Assembly (NCBI GenBank): GCA_964035575.1
Contig: OZ037891.1
Coordinates: forward strand, 806,001-870,000
Direction: 5' to 3'
DNA from: Rhynchopus sp. YZ270_cl-10
Taxonomy: Eukaryota > Euglenozoa > Diplonemea > Diplonemida > Diplonemidae
DNA length: 64,000 nucleotides
Below, piece by piece: positions 1 through 9,619 of the stretch. The position numbers were made by a program, and so were the translations under genes. How positions within the stretch are numbered: the stretch's first letter is position 1; every line of letters begins with the position of its first letter. Under the pieces are notes generated by a model. That model did no database searches. It had not been told where the DNA came from and saw only the letters and a list, made by a program, of their open reading frames with translations.

Positions 1-120
1 AAGGCGCGTAAAAACGCGTAAAGGCGTGTACGGACGGTCCGTACATGCCTGTACGGACCTATACAGTCCAAAACGGCCCTATACGCGCCAAAACACGCCT
101 TTGCGCGCCTTAATGCGGGG
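1..120. repeat. Palindromic GC-rich repeat at the left edge
   Basis: The block is built from short units like AAGGCGCGT and AAGGCGTGT, and the complement of the same units (ACACGCC, GCGCGCCTT) occurs at about 93-111, giving an imperfect inverted repeat. Inside it, 28-44 is a perfect palindrome, GTACGGACGGTCCGTAC. The window edge cuts it, so its full size is unknown. Confidence 0.6.
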
Positions 121-1145
121 TAAAAATCAGGTGGAAGAAGGTGAAAGGTGAACCAAAAAAACATGAGAGGGCTGGATATATAGTGCTTCCTTCATATTCT
201 ATACGAAGAAAGAGGGAACGATGGTTTTTTTTTTTTCTTCTTCTTCATAACCACCCCCCCCCTTCTTCTCAACCCATCTTCCATGTGTGTGGCATACGTT
301 GTGTGGAATAAAAAAAATAATTCAGGGGGCATTTTTTGGGTTGTTTGGGACAAAAAAAAAAAATGGCTGCATGGTATACGCAGGTATTACGTTCCACCAC
401 ACAGGGTGGGACGTAGCGCGAAAAAAAAGCGCGAAAAGAAAAAAAGGGTTCAGGAGGCACGAAATAAAGCAAAACAACAACAAAAACAAAAAAAAAAGGG
501 AGAGAAAGTAGGAAGATCTGATTTTGTTTTCTTCTCCGTGGTCGTTTTTCTTTTTTTCCCTCTTTTTCTTCGTATATTTGATCCCTCCTCCTCTGCTATC
601 AATTTATTGATTATTATGTTGAAATACTTTCTTCTTCTTTTTGCAATACCAAAGCAAACCCTCCGTCTTTTGTCTTTAAACTGTCTTCCAAGGACCGTTC
701 AGCCCCCCCTGGTTATTTGTTTTTGCCTTCGATTGTACAACCAAAATATCTGGAATGCATGGGCTGACCGGGAGAGGAAAAAAGAAAAAAAGATGTCGTG
801 ATAGTCTGTAATCAAAAAGAAAGGCAACTTCATTTTTTTTTCATTCCCCCATTCGCCACCCTTCTTTGCCGTGCATTTATACACAACATTCCCCGTATGC
901 TCTGGTATTGGATAACCCACGGAGAACCAATGCCTGCGTCCGCCGATAAACGGTGAGGCATGTGTACTTTTTCAACTTCTCAAGGGTACATTTTTTCGCA
1001 CCCCTCTTTACCTTCTTTTGGTTTAGAAAAGAAAGTATAAGCAATAACTTCTCTTTTTCTCCATGACGCATTCATTCCCCCCAGTTTGCCACACCTTTCT
1101 TTCTTTGCATTAATCCACCGCATTCCCCTCATCTTAGGACAATAA
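121..1145. other. Spacer upstream of the first gene
   Basis: This stretch is dominated by A and T/C homopolymer runs. The open frames in it are lysine- or phenylalanine-rich artefacts of those runs. A repeat A copy lies at 905-981. The last 100 bases are pyrimidine-rich and contain TTAG shortly before the start codon of the next gene. No gene is seen. Confidence 0.6.
905..981 (+). repeat. Dispersed repeat A copy
   Basis: This copy matches the family core: GATAACCC, then GGAGAACCA, TGCCTGCGTCCGCCGAT, CGGTGAGGC, and a closing TTTCAACTTCT. The best-preserved copy in the window is at 53005-53110. Confidence 0.75.
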
Positions 1146-3407
1146 ATGGAGCTGCATCGATCTGATGCACCCCACCACCACCCCCCGATGTACTTTAAGC
1201 TGTACCAAATAGGGAAGCCTGGTGTTCTGATGATTTTCACTGTCCTAGCGTTGGTGTGCCCTTGGGTGGTTGCGGGTGGGTTTTCTGGACGCACGCAGTT
1301 TTGGGCGGTGCACCACCGCGAGGCTGCGGTGGTGACACAGACACACACTACGGAATGGGTTGACCTTCGTACACACCGCCTTCAATGCACCTTTCTTTCT
1401 CAAAACACAAACACCACATGCCCGTTGGTCACTCCAAACAAATTCTACACAAGCTCCGATCTATCCCTCACCATGGCCAGGATGGGCACTGCGTACTATA
1501 GCATTGCTGTGATGAGACTCCCTTCTCTGCTTTATATTTCATCTGTTATGTTTGGCCATACGATACCACCGTTTTTTGAACGCCCGCGGGTAAAGCGGTG
1601 TGTAGTGTTTATGCAAGGTGTCGGGGTGTTGCTATGTGTACTTCTTGGGACGGTGCATGCGTTGTTCCCCCCGGTGGATAAAAAGCAGCATGATAGTCAT
1701 ACCCTGCGGGATTGGGTGTGGAATGTACATTCTGTTGTGCCAGGTGTGGTGTGGGGTGCGCTGCGCATTGAGTTGACGCTGCACGCAGCCTTCCTCCACC
1801 TTCTTATCAAGGAAGGGCGCATCCGTCTCTTCCTTGACGCTCTCTGTTGCCTCGCAGTTGTCTTCAGCACCGTGCTCCCCATCACACCATTCCACCCACT
1901 GCTCCTCCAAGACCTTACATGGTACGGTATATCCATAGCAGTGTCGGGTCTGTTACTGTGGGTAGGGGGGTATGCTGCATTCGAGGCACCGAGTGTCGCA
2001 GTGCTGTCTGGGCTTCTTTTCTATACGGTAGCGGATTTTGGGTATTACAGCGTGCTCTACTTTGCGGTGGAGGCGAGAGGGTACAGTTCATTCTTCATAA
2101 CAAGCCCCTCCACGATGTACCTTTCGAGCCTTGCTGTGGGGCCGTTTCACGCGCTTCTGGTGTACTTTGCGGTGTTTGTCCCCAAAGAGATGGAGCGGTC
2201 GCTTATCAACGATGTATCAATCACCTCAGACCCTTTCGTTGAAGACGACGCAAGCAGTGCCGGGTACGACTCCTGTGGAAGCGCGGTCTCTGACGGTCCA
2301 GACGATGCACCAGATGGGGACCTGCAACTCCACGCCACCCTACCCGATGGGAGAACCGACGTCGTGCACATCGCCTCTGACGCAACGTGGGGGGACGTAC
2401 TCCGGAAAACAGCCTCCTGCGCGAACCTCGACCGCACTGTGCACATGAAGCTTCTCCTGGACGGTGCTGAGGTGCGCGGTGGCGGTGCTGTCCCCATCTC
2501 CTCCTTGCCTCTCCATGCTGGCAGCCAGCTTGACCTCCGTGTCAAACCTGCAGCAGACCTTCACCACGCTGTTCTGCGACTGCAAAACGCTGGGTTTGAA
2601 GATTCAATGTTTTGCCGTGCGTTTCAACGTGCCCTCCACCTTGACGATACACGGCATATCCGTGACCTTCTTGCATGCAATTGGTGCGTCCGACAATGCG
2701 CAGAACGTGGTGCATTCGCAGACGACCTTGCTCTCGCACCTAGAGTCCTTCAAATCATTCTCAACTTTGCGTCCAGAGATATTGCACTTCGGATCACCGA
2801 AGCTTTGGTGGATCTACCGCAAGCTCGTCATGTCATCCCTGCATCACGTCTGCTTCAACGAAGCGACATAATGGCAAAACTCAGCTTCGAAGCCTCAGTA
2901 ATGTGCATGCAGTATGCAGAGAGTGGCCCCTTCTATCAGTACCTCCCTAAGCAAAGGGTGGGCATGATTGTGAAAGGGTTGGCCCGGGTTGCTAGGCCAG
3001 ACGAAGCGGGGAGGGTGCTACGTGTAATGGTGGAGCGAGGCTTGGTGTTGGATGAGGAGCTGGTAGGGGCATGTGCACAGCATGATGTTGTATCGTGTCC
3101 GTGGCGGTACTATTTGCCCTTTATCGGAGAGCCGCATATGGCAACCTGTGCGTTGGTTGCTTGTGGTGAGGTTGTGCCACCTCGTGTTCAGAAGGGTGTG
3201 CGTATGACAGTGTTATGGGTGTGTCTCTATGCAGGGACCGCATACCATGTTATATCCCTGCACTATAACTCGAATCTCCGTTGGGATCCGCAAAGTGAAA
3301 TTCCGTTTGCAGTCTTTCTTGTCTTTGCAGCGTGCGCGCTGTGTGGTGATGTTGTGCCGCGGTCGGTGTTGGCGGTGTTCGCTTCGAAGCAGCTTAGAGA
3401 GTCATAA
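1146..3407 (+). CDS. Multi-pass membrane protein with a ubiquitin-like domain
   Basis: This 753-residue frame starts at the first ATG directly after an in-frame TAA. The first roughly 350 residues contain about eight hydrophobic segments; the loop after the first has an N-x-T glycosylation-type site and two cysteines. An acidic linker follows. Residues about 393-466 look like a ubiquitin-like beta-grasp: the segment opens LQLHATLPDG, has an LLLDG turn, and ends at SQLDLRVKP. A helical cysteine-containing region comes next, then two more hydrophobic segments near 687-707 and 722-738. The ubiquitin-like fold sits between membrane domains and would face the cytosol. A role in membrane protein quality control would fit, as in other membrane-anchored ubiquitin-like proteins, but that is inference. 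I do not recognise the family. Confidence 0.85.
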   Translation: MELHRSDAPHHHPPMYFKLYQIGKPGVLMIFTVLALVCPWVVAGGFSGRTQFWAVHHREAAVVTQTHTTEWVDLRTHRLQCTFLSQNTNTTCPLVTPNKFYTSSDLSLTMARMGTAYYSIAVMRLPSLLYISSVMFGHTIPPFFERPRVKRCVVFMQGVGVLLCVLLGTVHALFPPVDKKQHDSHTLRDWVWNVHSVVPGVVWGALRIELTLHAAFLHLLIKEGRIRLFLDALCCLAVVFSTVLPITPFHPLLLQDLTWYGISIAVSGLLLWVGGYAAFEAPSVAVLSGLLFYTVADFGYYSVLYFAVEARGYSSFFITSPSTMYLSSLAVGPFHALLVYFAVFVPKEMERSLINDVSITSDPFVEDDASSAGYDSCGSAVSDGPDDAPDGDLQLHATLPDGRTDVVHIASDATWGDVLRKTASCANLDRTVHMKLLLDGAEVRGGGAVPISSLPLHAGSQLDLRVKPAADLHHAVLRLQNAGFEDSMFCRAFQRALHLDDTRHIRDLLACNWCVRQCAERGAFADDLALAPRVLQIILNFASRDIALRITEALVDLPQARHVIPASRLLQRSDIMAKLSFEASVMCMQYAESGPFYQYLPKQRVGMIVKGLARVARPDEAGRVLRVMVERGLVLDEELVGACAQHDVVSCPWRYYLPFIGEPHMATCALVACGEVVPPRVQKGVRMTVLWVCLYAGTAYHVISLHYNSNLRWDPQSEIPFAVFLVFAACALCGDVVPRSVLAVFASKQLRES

Positions 3408-3475
3408 AACAAAGTTGCCTTTTTTTTTTAGGACCCTCCCCCCTATTCGTATTAGACAGAAATACACTTTATAAA

Positions 3476-4307
3476 ATGACGACGGCAGCAGGGTTTGCAA
3501 ACTGCGATGCACGGCATCATGCGACGCTTGGGTTGAAGGCACGCTGGGCGGATCTGGATGGTGAGGCGCACACCCTGCACCGTCTTGTGCAGATGCTTGC
3601 GGAGAGGGTGGGGAAGGTCAACACCTCTGTTGCACAGCTTAAAGAGGCAGGCGACAGCATCCCCGTCATTGCGAGCGACCTTTCGCGTGCAAGCGAGCTC
3701 ATACAAACAATCGCCACCGCTGCTGTCGGTGCAGAGGACGCTGTGGTGCAGCTCGAAGTGGAACGGGCACGTGAGGTTCACTGTATGTTAACTGAGGGGG
3801 GGTTGTTTTAAGTCCGGTGATTTTCTCATTTTCTTATTCACAAAAAAATACACCACAGTACAACAATCCATCTCTCATCACCGCGCTGTGGAGCAGGCGT
3901 TGCAACGTAATGAACACAGCATCGAGGCTGCTGAGGAGGACTTTGTGAACAGGGTGCAGCGTGAGAAGAACATGGTTGTGCGCAAGCAGGCCGAGCTCAA
4001 CGCTGAGGCCACACGCGACGCCGTGCACGGTGCCGTGCTGGCCGCCGCTACCACCATCTTCACCACCGCCGCCCTCGAGGCTAAGGAACGCCCTAAGAGC
4101 CGTTGCTCCTTCTGCACCACTGTCTACTCCTCACACCTTAAACACTGCCCTATGTGCGGTGAAAAGACAGAACTCCCCAAACCAACAGAAGAAGAAAAAC
4201 CTGAAGGCAGCAGTGTGGTCGAGGGCACTGAAGCAGAGGCACAGAATGCTAGCAAGGATACGTCAGCCGCGATAGAGGTGCCTGAGGGGGAGGCAAAGGC
4301 GTCTTGA
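3476..4307 (+). CDS. Coiled-coil protein with C-terminal zinc ribbon (two exons)
   Basis: I read two exons, 3476-3782 and 3859-4307, joined across a 76-base intron with donor GTATGT and acceptor CACAG. The phases match and the product is 251 residues. A weaker donor twelve bases earlier (GTGAGG) keeps the same frame. The first 170 residues are helical and likely coiled coil. They are followed by a four-cysteine zinc-ribbon pattern (CSFC then CPMCG, spaced as C-x2-C-x11-C-x2-C) and an acidic low-complexity tail. Without the intron the two halves would be separate small frames of 111 and 139 residues. Helical bundles of this size occur in BLOC-1/BORC-type trafficking complexes, but I see no diagnostic match and leave the function open. 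Confidence 0.7.
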
Positions 4308-4341
4308 TGCGGACGCATGGTGGGGGTCACGGCGGACTACC

Positions 4342-4463
4342 CAGGGGGACTACTATTAATGCTATTAGTCCAAATGACTAGCGTTTTTTACGACTAGTTT
4401 TACGATATCATTGAGTTAGCAACCAGTCGTTACGACTTAGGATTTCCACTAGTAGTACCCCTG
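4342..4463. mobile_element. Small MITE-like inverted-repeat element
   Basis: Left end CAGGGGGACTACTA and the inverted right end CAGGGGTACTACTA match at 13 of 14 bases. The 122-bp interior is AT-rich and repeats TACGACT-type words. The CAGGG terminus is hAT-like, but I see no clear 8-bp target duplication. Confidence 0.5.
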
Positions 4464-5930
4464 GCTATGTCCGTCGTGGGGTAGGGGGGCCAGGGGGGTA
4501 GGTTGGTTATGCGTGGTACTGCGTCGGTTGCCGGTTGGCAGGCGTTCTGTACTGTGGAACGTTGAGGCCGCTTTCTTCTCACAAAAGCGTGATGCGCTGG
4601 AAAAAGAAGAAGAAGAAGTGGTATTCGTGTGTCTGTGTTGTGTGGAAGGTGTGGGAAGTTCCCGAGGGTGGAATGTTGCCCAGTGTGTTTGTCTGTGATG
4701 CAAGTGAGGAGGGGAGGGGGGAGAAGAGGTGTGTGTGCGATGTCGTCTATTTTTCGTGTTATATATTTGGTGTCTGTTGCATTTTCTTTTTTGTGCTACA
4801 ATTGCATTAGCAACCTTCACTTTCGCTGTTTTTTTTTGCTTTTTCGGCAGACCATACACCTCAAATTTATTTTTCTAAAAAACCCCCCTCCTACCCACGC
4901 TTGGAAACCTTGATACCCAAGAAAGCGATATCGATTGTGCAACATAAAAGATGTCTGTTTTGTGTGCTCCCCCCTCCCCCCTCCCCCCTCCTCCTCCGCG
5001 TGAGGCACACACATCTTTAAAATAGCTTTTAAAAAGAAAGGACAAGTGTTATAATGGTCCTCTTCCCCTTGCCACTGTTTGTGTTTGGGTGCTTTTTCAG
5101 ATGTTCAGGGAGCATGGGTCTGTTCGTTAGCTCGCACAGACACATTGCCAATCTTGTGCCTTCGATTAGCATCGCGCTCGCTCTGTAGGTTGAAGGCCAA
5201 CAAAACCTCCTCAGCCCCGCCAGGTCGACGCGGCGAAAGCCGCCGACTGCGTAACATAAGTCAATGGGTACTGTGCAGAGGGAGGGGATTCACCGTCCGT
5301 TGCAGAGCTCTGTCCTGGTGGCACGTGCCACAGCAAAAGCTAATGATTTTATTTGTGTTTCTGCACCTTGGGCAAATCGACATACCATGCTCAACTTCTC
5401 CTTTTCTAAGGAGCATCAAACGTCATAGCTGCACATCTTTCCTGTGTCAGTAGTTCCTCTGAGTTGGATCATCATTGATCGCACATTGTCCATCTGATTT
5501 GCCGTACCGAGCCACAGCGTCACCGGATCCTAAAATGCGATACCGACGCGTCTGTTATTACTCCAATCCAAATTTCCTTCTACGTGATTAACTTTCTAGC
5601 CCTTGCATTTATGCGTGTATAATGCGGTCTTGCCGTAATATTCGATCATTTGCGGATCTCGACCCTATTCCATTAGCGTCGAGCGTGCTCGTTTCCCCTT
5701 GATCGGTTATGACCTTCTCGTACTGATAGATAATGCTTTGTCGCTGAACCAATTGCTGTTGGTGTTGCATTTTAAACCTCGTCCATTGTCTTCCGTTAGT
5801 TTCAATATGGTATAGGTGTTTCTCTTTCACCTTCATTTCCCTCCTCCTCCCCCTCATCTCCTCTTTCAACACCGTCCTACAGTGAGGAAACACATGGATT
5901 TATTGTATCATCTTTGGTGATACTAATACA
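4464..5930. other. Spacer with a possible cryptic minus-strand gene
   Basis: 4480-5040 is T- and G-rich low-complexity sequence with no gene. From about 5100 to 5893 the base composition is balanced and non-repetitive, unlike the other spacers. On the minus strand this part holds three short protein-like frames (see the next entry). On the plus strand only shadow frames are seen. Confidence 0.4.
5609..5893 (-). CDS. Possible minus-strand exon, unrecognised
   Basis: This 94-residue frame is rich in basic and glutamine residues and is not low-complexity. Further along the same strand two more short frames look protein-like. One, at about 5420-5265, has a four-cysteine pattern (CPRC then CCGTC). 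The other, at about 5248-5114, is arginine-rich and contains SERDANRRHKIG. Together they could be exons of one small zinc-binding protein or a decayed gene. I could not place convincing GTATG introns between them. If real, this would be the only minus-strand gene outside the mobile-element regions. Confidence 0.25.
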   Translation of the reverse strand: MFPHCRTVLKEEMRGRRREMKVKEKHLYHIETNGRQWTRFKMQHQQQLVQRQSIIYQYEKVITDQGETSTLDANGIGSRSANDRILRQDRIIHA

Positions 5931-7532
5931 ATGCAGGGGAGTCGGATCACGGAGGAGCTGTCGCAGATCCGCGCTCACTTGGCGGAGGAGAAGCAGGCAA
6001 ATGAACGGCTGAAGCAGCAGCGTGGGGACTGGCTAGTTCATATGGAGAGGACACTGCAGCAGTCCCGCGAGGCGTTGATGGCCCGCCCGGTCCGGGTTGA
6101 GCATAGTGTGCTCACTACACCACGGGCTCCACCACCACCGCCACTTCCTCCACCACCGCCACCGCTACCAGAAAGCCACGACCCTGGTAACTATCCTGCG
6201 GACGCAGCCGACTTCGCAGTGCACCACCAACACCACCACGACAAACCACGCCCCCACGACCTGCTCTCACCGCCTGTCCCCCCGGAGGTGTCTGATAGCA
6301 GAGACCCTGCTGCGTCGCCTGTGTTGTCGCCTAGAGGTGCTGTGCCTGTGCAGGAGAGGGAGAGGCAGCATGTTGTGGCAAGGCTGTTTGAGCCGACGTC
6401 GTCGCCGCAGCGTATTGTGAGTCCGGGTGGTGGTGGTGGTGGTGTGGGCAGGGGTGCGTTGCCTGTGGCGGTGCCGCCGCTGCGTCCCGTGGTGGCCTCG
6501 CCAAGGGAAGTGGTGTACCCGCTCAGCCCAACCGGGGACAGCAAGCGGATCCCCGCAGCAAGGCCCACGCCGTCGTTCATGTCGCCCAGGATGGCACAGC
6601 CGACGCAGAGCCCGGTGCGTATTGCGAAGGTGGAGAGGGGTGGAGGAGGGGTAAAAGAGAGCAAGGCCAGCCCAAGACGGCAGGCCAGTCCATGCCCGGT
6701 ACCGAGGCAGCCGCCGCAGCCGGTGTCGCCGAGGTATATGGATGGTGTTGGTGTGGGTGATGTTTCTCGCGCGGCAAGTGAGATTCCTCCGCCTCCAGTG
6801 CGGCGGGGTGTGCGGAAGAGCGGGGAAGGGCCTAGACCTGAGGCTGTCGTGCCGATGCCGACACCGACACCAAAGCCAACACCAACACCAACACCAACAC
6901 CAGCTCAGAACCAGGAGAGAGAGCGGCAGATGCAGAGACAGTGCAGGGAGGTGTCGCCGTTGGCACCGTCGTATCCGCCTATGGACGTACCATCGCCATC
7001 ACCATCGCCACCACCAACGCACACCCATAAGGAGTCAAGAACAATATCCCCATCCTCGCCACAGAAGCAGCGTCGTACACAGTCCCCAACAGCCCCCACC
7101 ACCCCAGGAAGGGCGGCAGCGTCGCGTGCACCGTTGCAACTGCCCTGCCGACCCACAGAGCCGTCTGACGTGTCTCGTGTCGCCTGGGAGACGCTCCTCG
7201 CACGCAGCAACGGAGAGCTGACCGAGGCAGAGCTGACCCTCATGTCGCTGAACACACTCAAAGACCTCATGAAGCACTATGGAATCAACAATCCTGTAGA
7301 ATGTGCGCGCATTGAGGTATTCTGGCGTCTCGTACACGACCCCCCACGCAGCAAATCAGGAGGCAAGCCTGCAGAACAGACCCCCAAGGGGGCTGGCGTG
7401 AAGAGGGGCGGTGGAGGCGGTGGCGGTGGCAGTGGCAGTGCCCCTTCCCGCCCTCTCTGGCAGGGTACCTCAAAGCGTGCTGCAAAGACACCAACCGCAA
7501 TGACAAAGGCCCAGCGGGGTATGCGGCAATGA
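5931..7532 (+). CDS. Proline-rich protein with coiled coil and SAP-like C-terminus
   Basis: The product is 533 residues. Residues 5-50 form a heptad-like helix (EELSQIRAHLAEEKQ and on). Residues about 64-83 are a poly-proline tract of the kind that binds SH3, WW or profilin-type partners. A long disordered middle is rich in SPR and SPT sites that could be phosphorylated by proline-directed kinases, and it includes a PTPTPKPTPTPT run. Near residues 433-468 a short folded-looking segment, LNTLKDLMKHYGI followed by a second helix, resembles the helix-turn-helix of SAP-type modules. The tail is glycine-rich and basic. The frame stays open a few codons upstream of the ATG but has no earlier in-frame ATG. 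A scaffold role is plausible; I do not recognise a family. Confidence 0.75.
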   Translation: MQGSRITEELSQIRAHLAEEKQANERLKQQRGDWLVHMERTLQQSREALMARPVRVEHSVLTTPRAPPPPPLPPPPPPLPESHDPGNYPADAADFAVHHQHHHDKPRPHDLLSPPVPPEVSDSRDPAASPVLSPRGAVPVQERERQHVVARLFEPTSSPQRIVSPGGGGGGVGRGALPVAVPPLRPVVASPREVVYPLSPTGDSKRIPAARPTPSFMSPRMAQPTQSPVRIAKVERGGGGVKESKASPRRQASPCPVPRQPPQPVSPRYMDGVGVGDVSRAASEIPPPPVRRGVRKSGEGPRPEAVVPMPTPTPKPTPTPTPTPAQNQERERQMQRQCREVSPLAPSYPPMDVPSPSPSPPPTHTHKESRTISPSSPQKQRRTQSPTAPTTPGRAAASRAPLQLPCRPTEPSDVSRVAWETLLARSNGELTEAELTLMSLNTLKDLMKHYGINNPVECARIEVFWRLVHDPPRSKSGGKPAEQTPKGAGVKRGGGGGGGGSGSAPSRPLWQGTSKRAAKTPTAMTKAQRGMRQ

Positions 7533-7972
7533 CGTTAGATTCGATGAAAAAGGGTTGAGTGAGAGGGGGAACCACAGTTTTAGGTTCACCTCGCAAACAA
7601 ACTCTTTTAGATACCGTGCACGCATAATATCTTTCAATATTTTTTAAATTCCCCCCCATCCCACCTCCCCCCCCTACACGACGCGGCCCAGCTGACAAAA
7701 CAACAAATAAAAATGTGTGACAGTTAATCAGTGTAATTTTTCCTGCAATTTGAGTGATTTTGTCGTTTGAGCCGCATCGTATGTAAGGTAGAGCACTCTT
7801 TTATTGACAACAAAAATGTAGTTTTTTTTATAAAAAAATCAACTATCATTCGACCCTCCTCCTCCTCCTCCTCTTTTTTTACCACATCTCCCCCCCCCCC
7901 CCCCCCCAGCGCCATACCCATTGCCCTCTTCTACATCATTTTTTAGAAAAAAACACAAAAAAAAAAAAAAAA
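7533..7972. other. Spacer with pyrimidine- and A-rich leader
   Basis: No gene is seen. There are C runs, a CTC microsatellite near 7855-7875, and an A-rich stretch ending directly at the next start codon. TTTTTAG occurs about 30 bases before that ATG. Confidence 0.5.
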
Positions 7973-9334
7973 ATGCCGCAAGAATATGAGGTAGACTTGG
8001 AGAGTGAATCCTGCGGTTTCAAAGACCCACCCCCCGACTGCGAGGGCACTGTGAGCAGCGACGAAAACTCTTCCCTCAACACTGCAGCAGGGATGAGCCG
8101 TATTGGTGTCTTCAGTGGCAGCTTTATCATGCTAAACACCGTGGTTGGGGGCGGCATTTCTCTTGTTGCCACACCCTTCGCAGCACGTTGTCTTGGTCTT
8201 TTCCCTTTTCTTATTATTGAAAGCATCTTGGCATGCTGCACAGCAATGTGTCTGTACTCCCTCGCAGACATCTCCAGCAGGACCTGCCGATACAGCTTCA
8301 TGAGTCTTTGCGACAAATACATTGGCCGCTGGGCAAGCGTTCTCATTGCAGCTGCCGTTGTGATCGGCAATATCGCGGTGTGCACTGCGTTCTTCCAGGT
8401 TGCCTTCGATGTGCTTGATGCACTACTCCCTTCAGCACCTTCTTGGATGACCCCCATTGTTGTCGGAGGCTGTGCATTGATAATGGTCCCAGCCACCTCT
8501 GCAGCTCATGTCTCTAACGTAGAACTCCTTGCAGCGCCGGTTACTATGTTGTGGATGGGATTTGTCCTAATGGTTTTTATCAATTTCGGGCTTGGTGTTC
8601 GGAATGACAATCTATCACATACTTGGGAATGGGATACTCCTAAGATGGATGTTCTCTTTGGCAAAGGAATTCCTGCGATTAACCTTTCATGGACATGCCA
8701 GTTTAATGCACCGCCTTTGTTCGCTTCATTGAGGAGAGAGGATGCGTCCAGCAGCAAGACGGCGATGCGTAGGGTAGGCTTCTCTATGGCCTCCTCTGCG
8801 ATGGTGTTGTATATGATGCTTGGTGTGGCGGCATATGTCTATTATGGTGCAAGCCTGCAGGACGATATCATGGAGAGCATCGATTCTTCAAAGGGCGGCA
8901 AAGGGCTTGAATGGGGCCGCCCCGCAGTAGTGGTGGTAGAGGCGCTGTTGGGTGTGTGTGTTATAGTGTCAATGCCCTTCTTTTTAATCGAAGCGCGCAA
9001 TATGGGGCACAAAGCGGTGACCGGAAAGCGCAATGCAAGCAAGCTCGTCAGAGTTCTTGAGGCAGCCTCTCTTAAGGGTACTGCCTTTATCATAGCCTAC
9101 TCCGCAAGGGGGCATCTGTCCACGGTCATAGCGTTGGTAGGTATCCTCCCGTCTAATATTATAGCATGGGGCATGCCGGGTCTCCTCGCAGTGTGTGTGC
9201 ACAGACGCTACCCAGACATGCCCTGGTACACCTCTGTCGTAGGCTATGCGATGCTGTTAATCATGTGTGTTACCACAACGCTTGGCGGTGTTTCGCTGTT
9301 CACCTCCTACGGGGCTGAGGCGGAGACTCACTGA
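7973..9334 (+). CDS. Amino-acid permease, AAAP/SLC38-like (copy 1)
   Basis: The product is 453 residues. A short acidic N-terminus is followed by about ten or eleven hydrophobic segments from residue 43 on. The first has the AAAP-type signature GSFIMLNTVVGGGISLVATP, the glycine-rich unwound helix that contacts substrate in this superfamily. The segment GKGIPAINLSWTCQFN near residue 235 is shared with copy 2. Family knowledge says such proteins carry neutral or cationic amino acids with protons or sodium, at the plasma membrane or the lysosome/vacuole; the substrate cannot be read from sequence. The paralogue at 12453 lies 3.1 kb downstream on the same strand. Copy 1 has no intron. Confidence 0.9.
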   Translation: MPQEYEVDLESESCGFKDPPPDCEGTVSSDENSSLNTAAGMSRIGVFSGSFIMLNTVVGGGISLVATPFAARCLGLFPFLIIESILACCTAMCLYSLADISSRTCRYSFMSLCDKYIGRWASVLIAAAVVIGNIAVCTAFFQVAFDVLDALLPSAPSWMTPIVVGGCALIMVPATSAAHVSNVELLAAPVTMLWMGFVLMVFINFGLGVRNDNLSHTWEWDTPKMDVLFGKGIPAINLSWTCQFNAPPLFASLRREDASSSKTAMRRVGFSMASSAMVLYMMLGVAAYVYYGASLQDDIMESIDSSKGGKGLEWGRPAVVVVEALLGVCVIVSMPFFLIEARNMGHKAVTGKRNASKLVRVLEAASLKGTAFIIAYSARGHLSTVIALVGILPSNIIAWGMPGLLAVCVHRRYPDMPWYTSVVGYAMLLIMCVTTTLGGVSLFTSYGAEAETH

Positions 9335-9619
9335 TGATGGGGGATGGGTAGGTTGGGGCATGAAGACATACAACCTCCCCTGGTGGTAACCGTGTGTGCC
9401 CAATGAAGTGCTCTGTGTGTGGGGGGTTGATAGCGGAGGACCAGAGTGTGAGGTCTCTTTTTTTTGAGAAAAAAATTGGGGGTTGGGGAGGGGGATGGGG
9501 GGCGTTTTTTTATCTTGTAACCAGTGTGTCTTTTTTTTGTTCAGTGCCTGCGTCTCAGAGGCGTTTTGCATTTATCACCTTTCACTTTGTTCTCGCTGTG
9601 TAGAGAGTGTGTAGAAGAA
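9335..9619. other. Spacer after permease copy 1
   Basis: No gene is seen. The stretch includes GCCCAATGAAGTGCTCT, a word also found at about 50222 and 53009 just upstream of repeat A material. A degenerate repeat A core (CAGTGCCTGCGTCTCAGAGG) lies at 9541-9588. Confidence 0.5.

Noticed and set aside
283-801. 172-codon plus frame
   Set aside because: Lys- and Phe-rich, made by A and T runs; no domain.
4449-4859. 136-codon minus frame
   Set aside because: His/Pro/Ser/Thr-rich low complexity, antisense to G/T-rich spacer; no domain.
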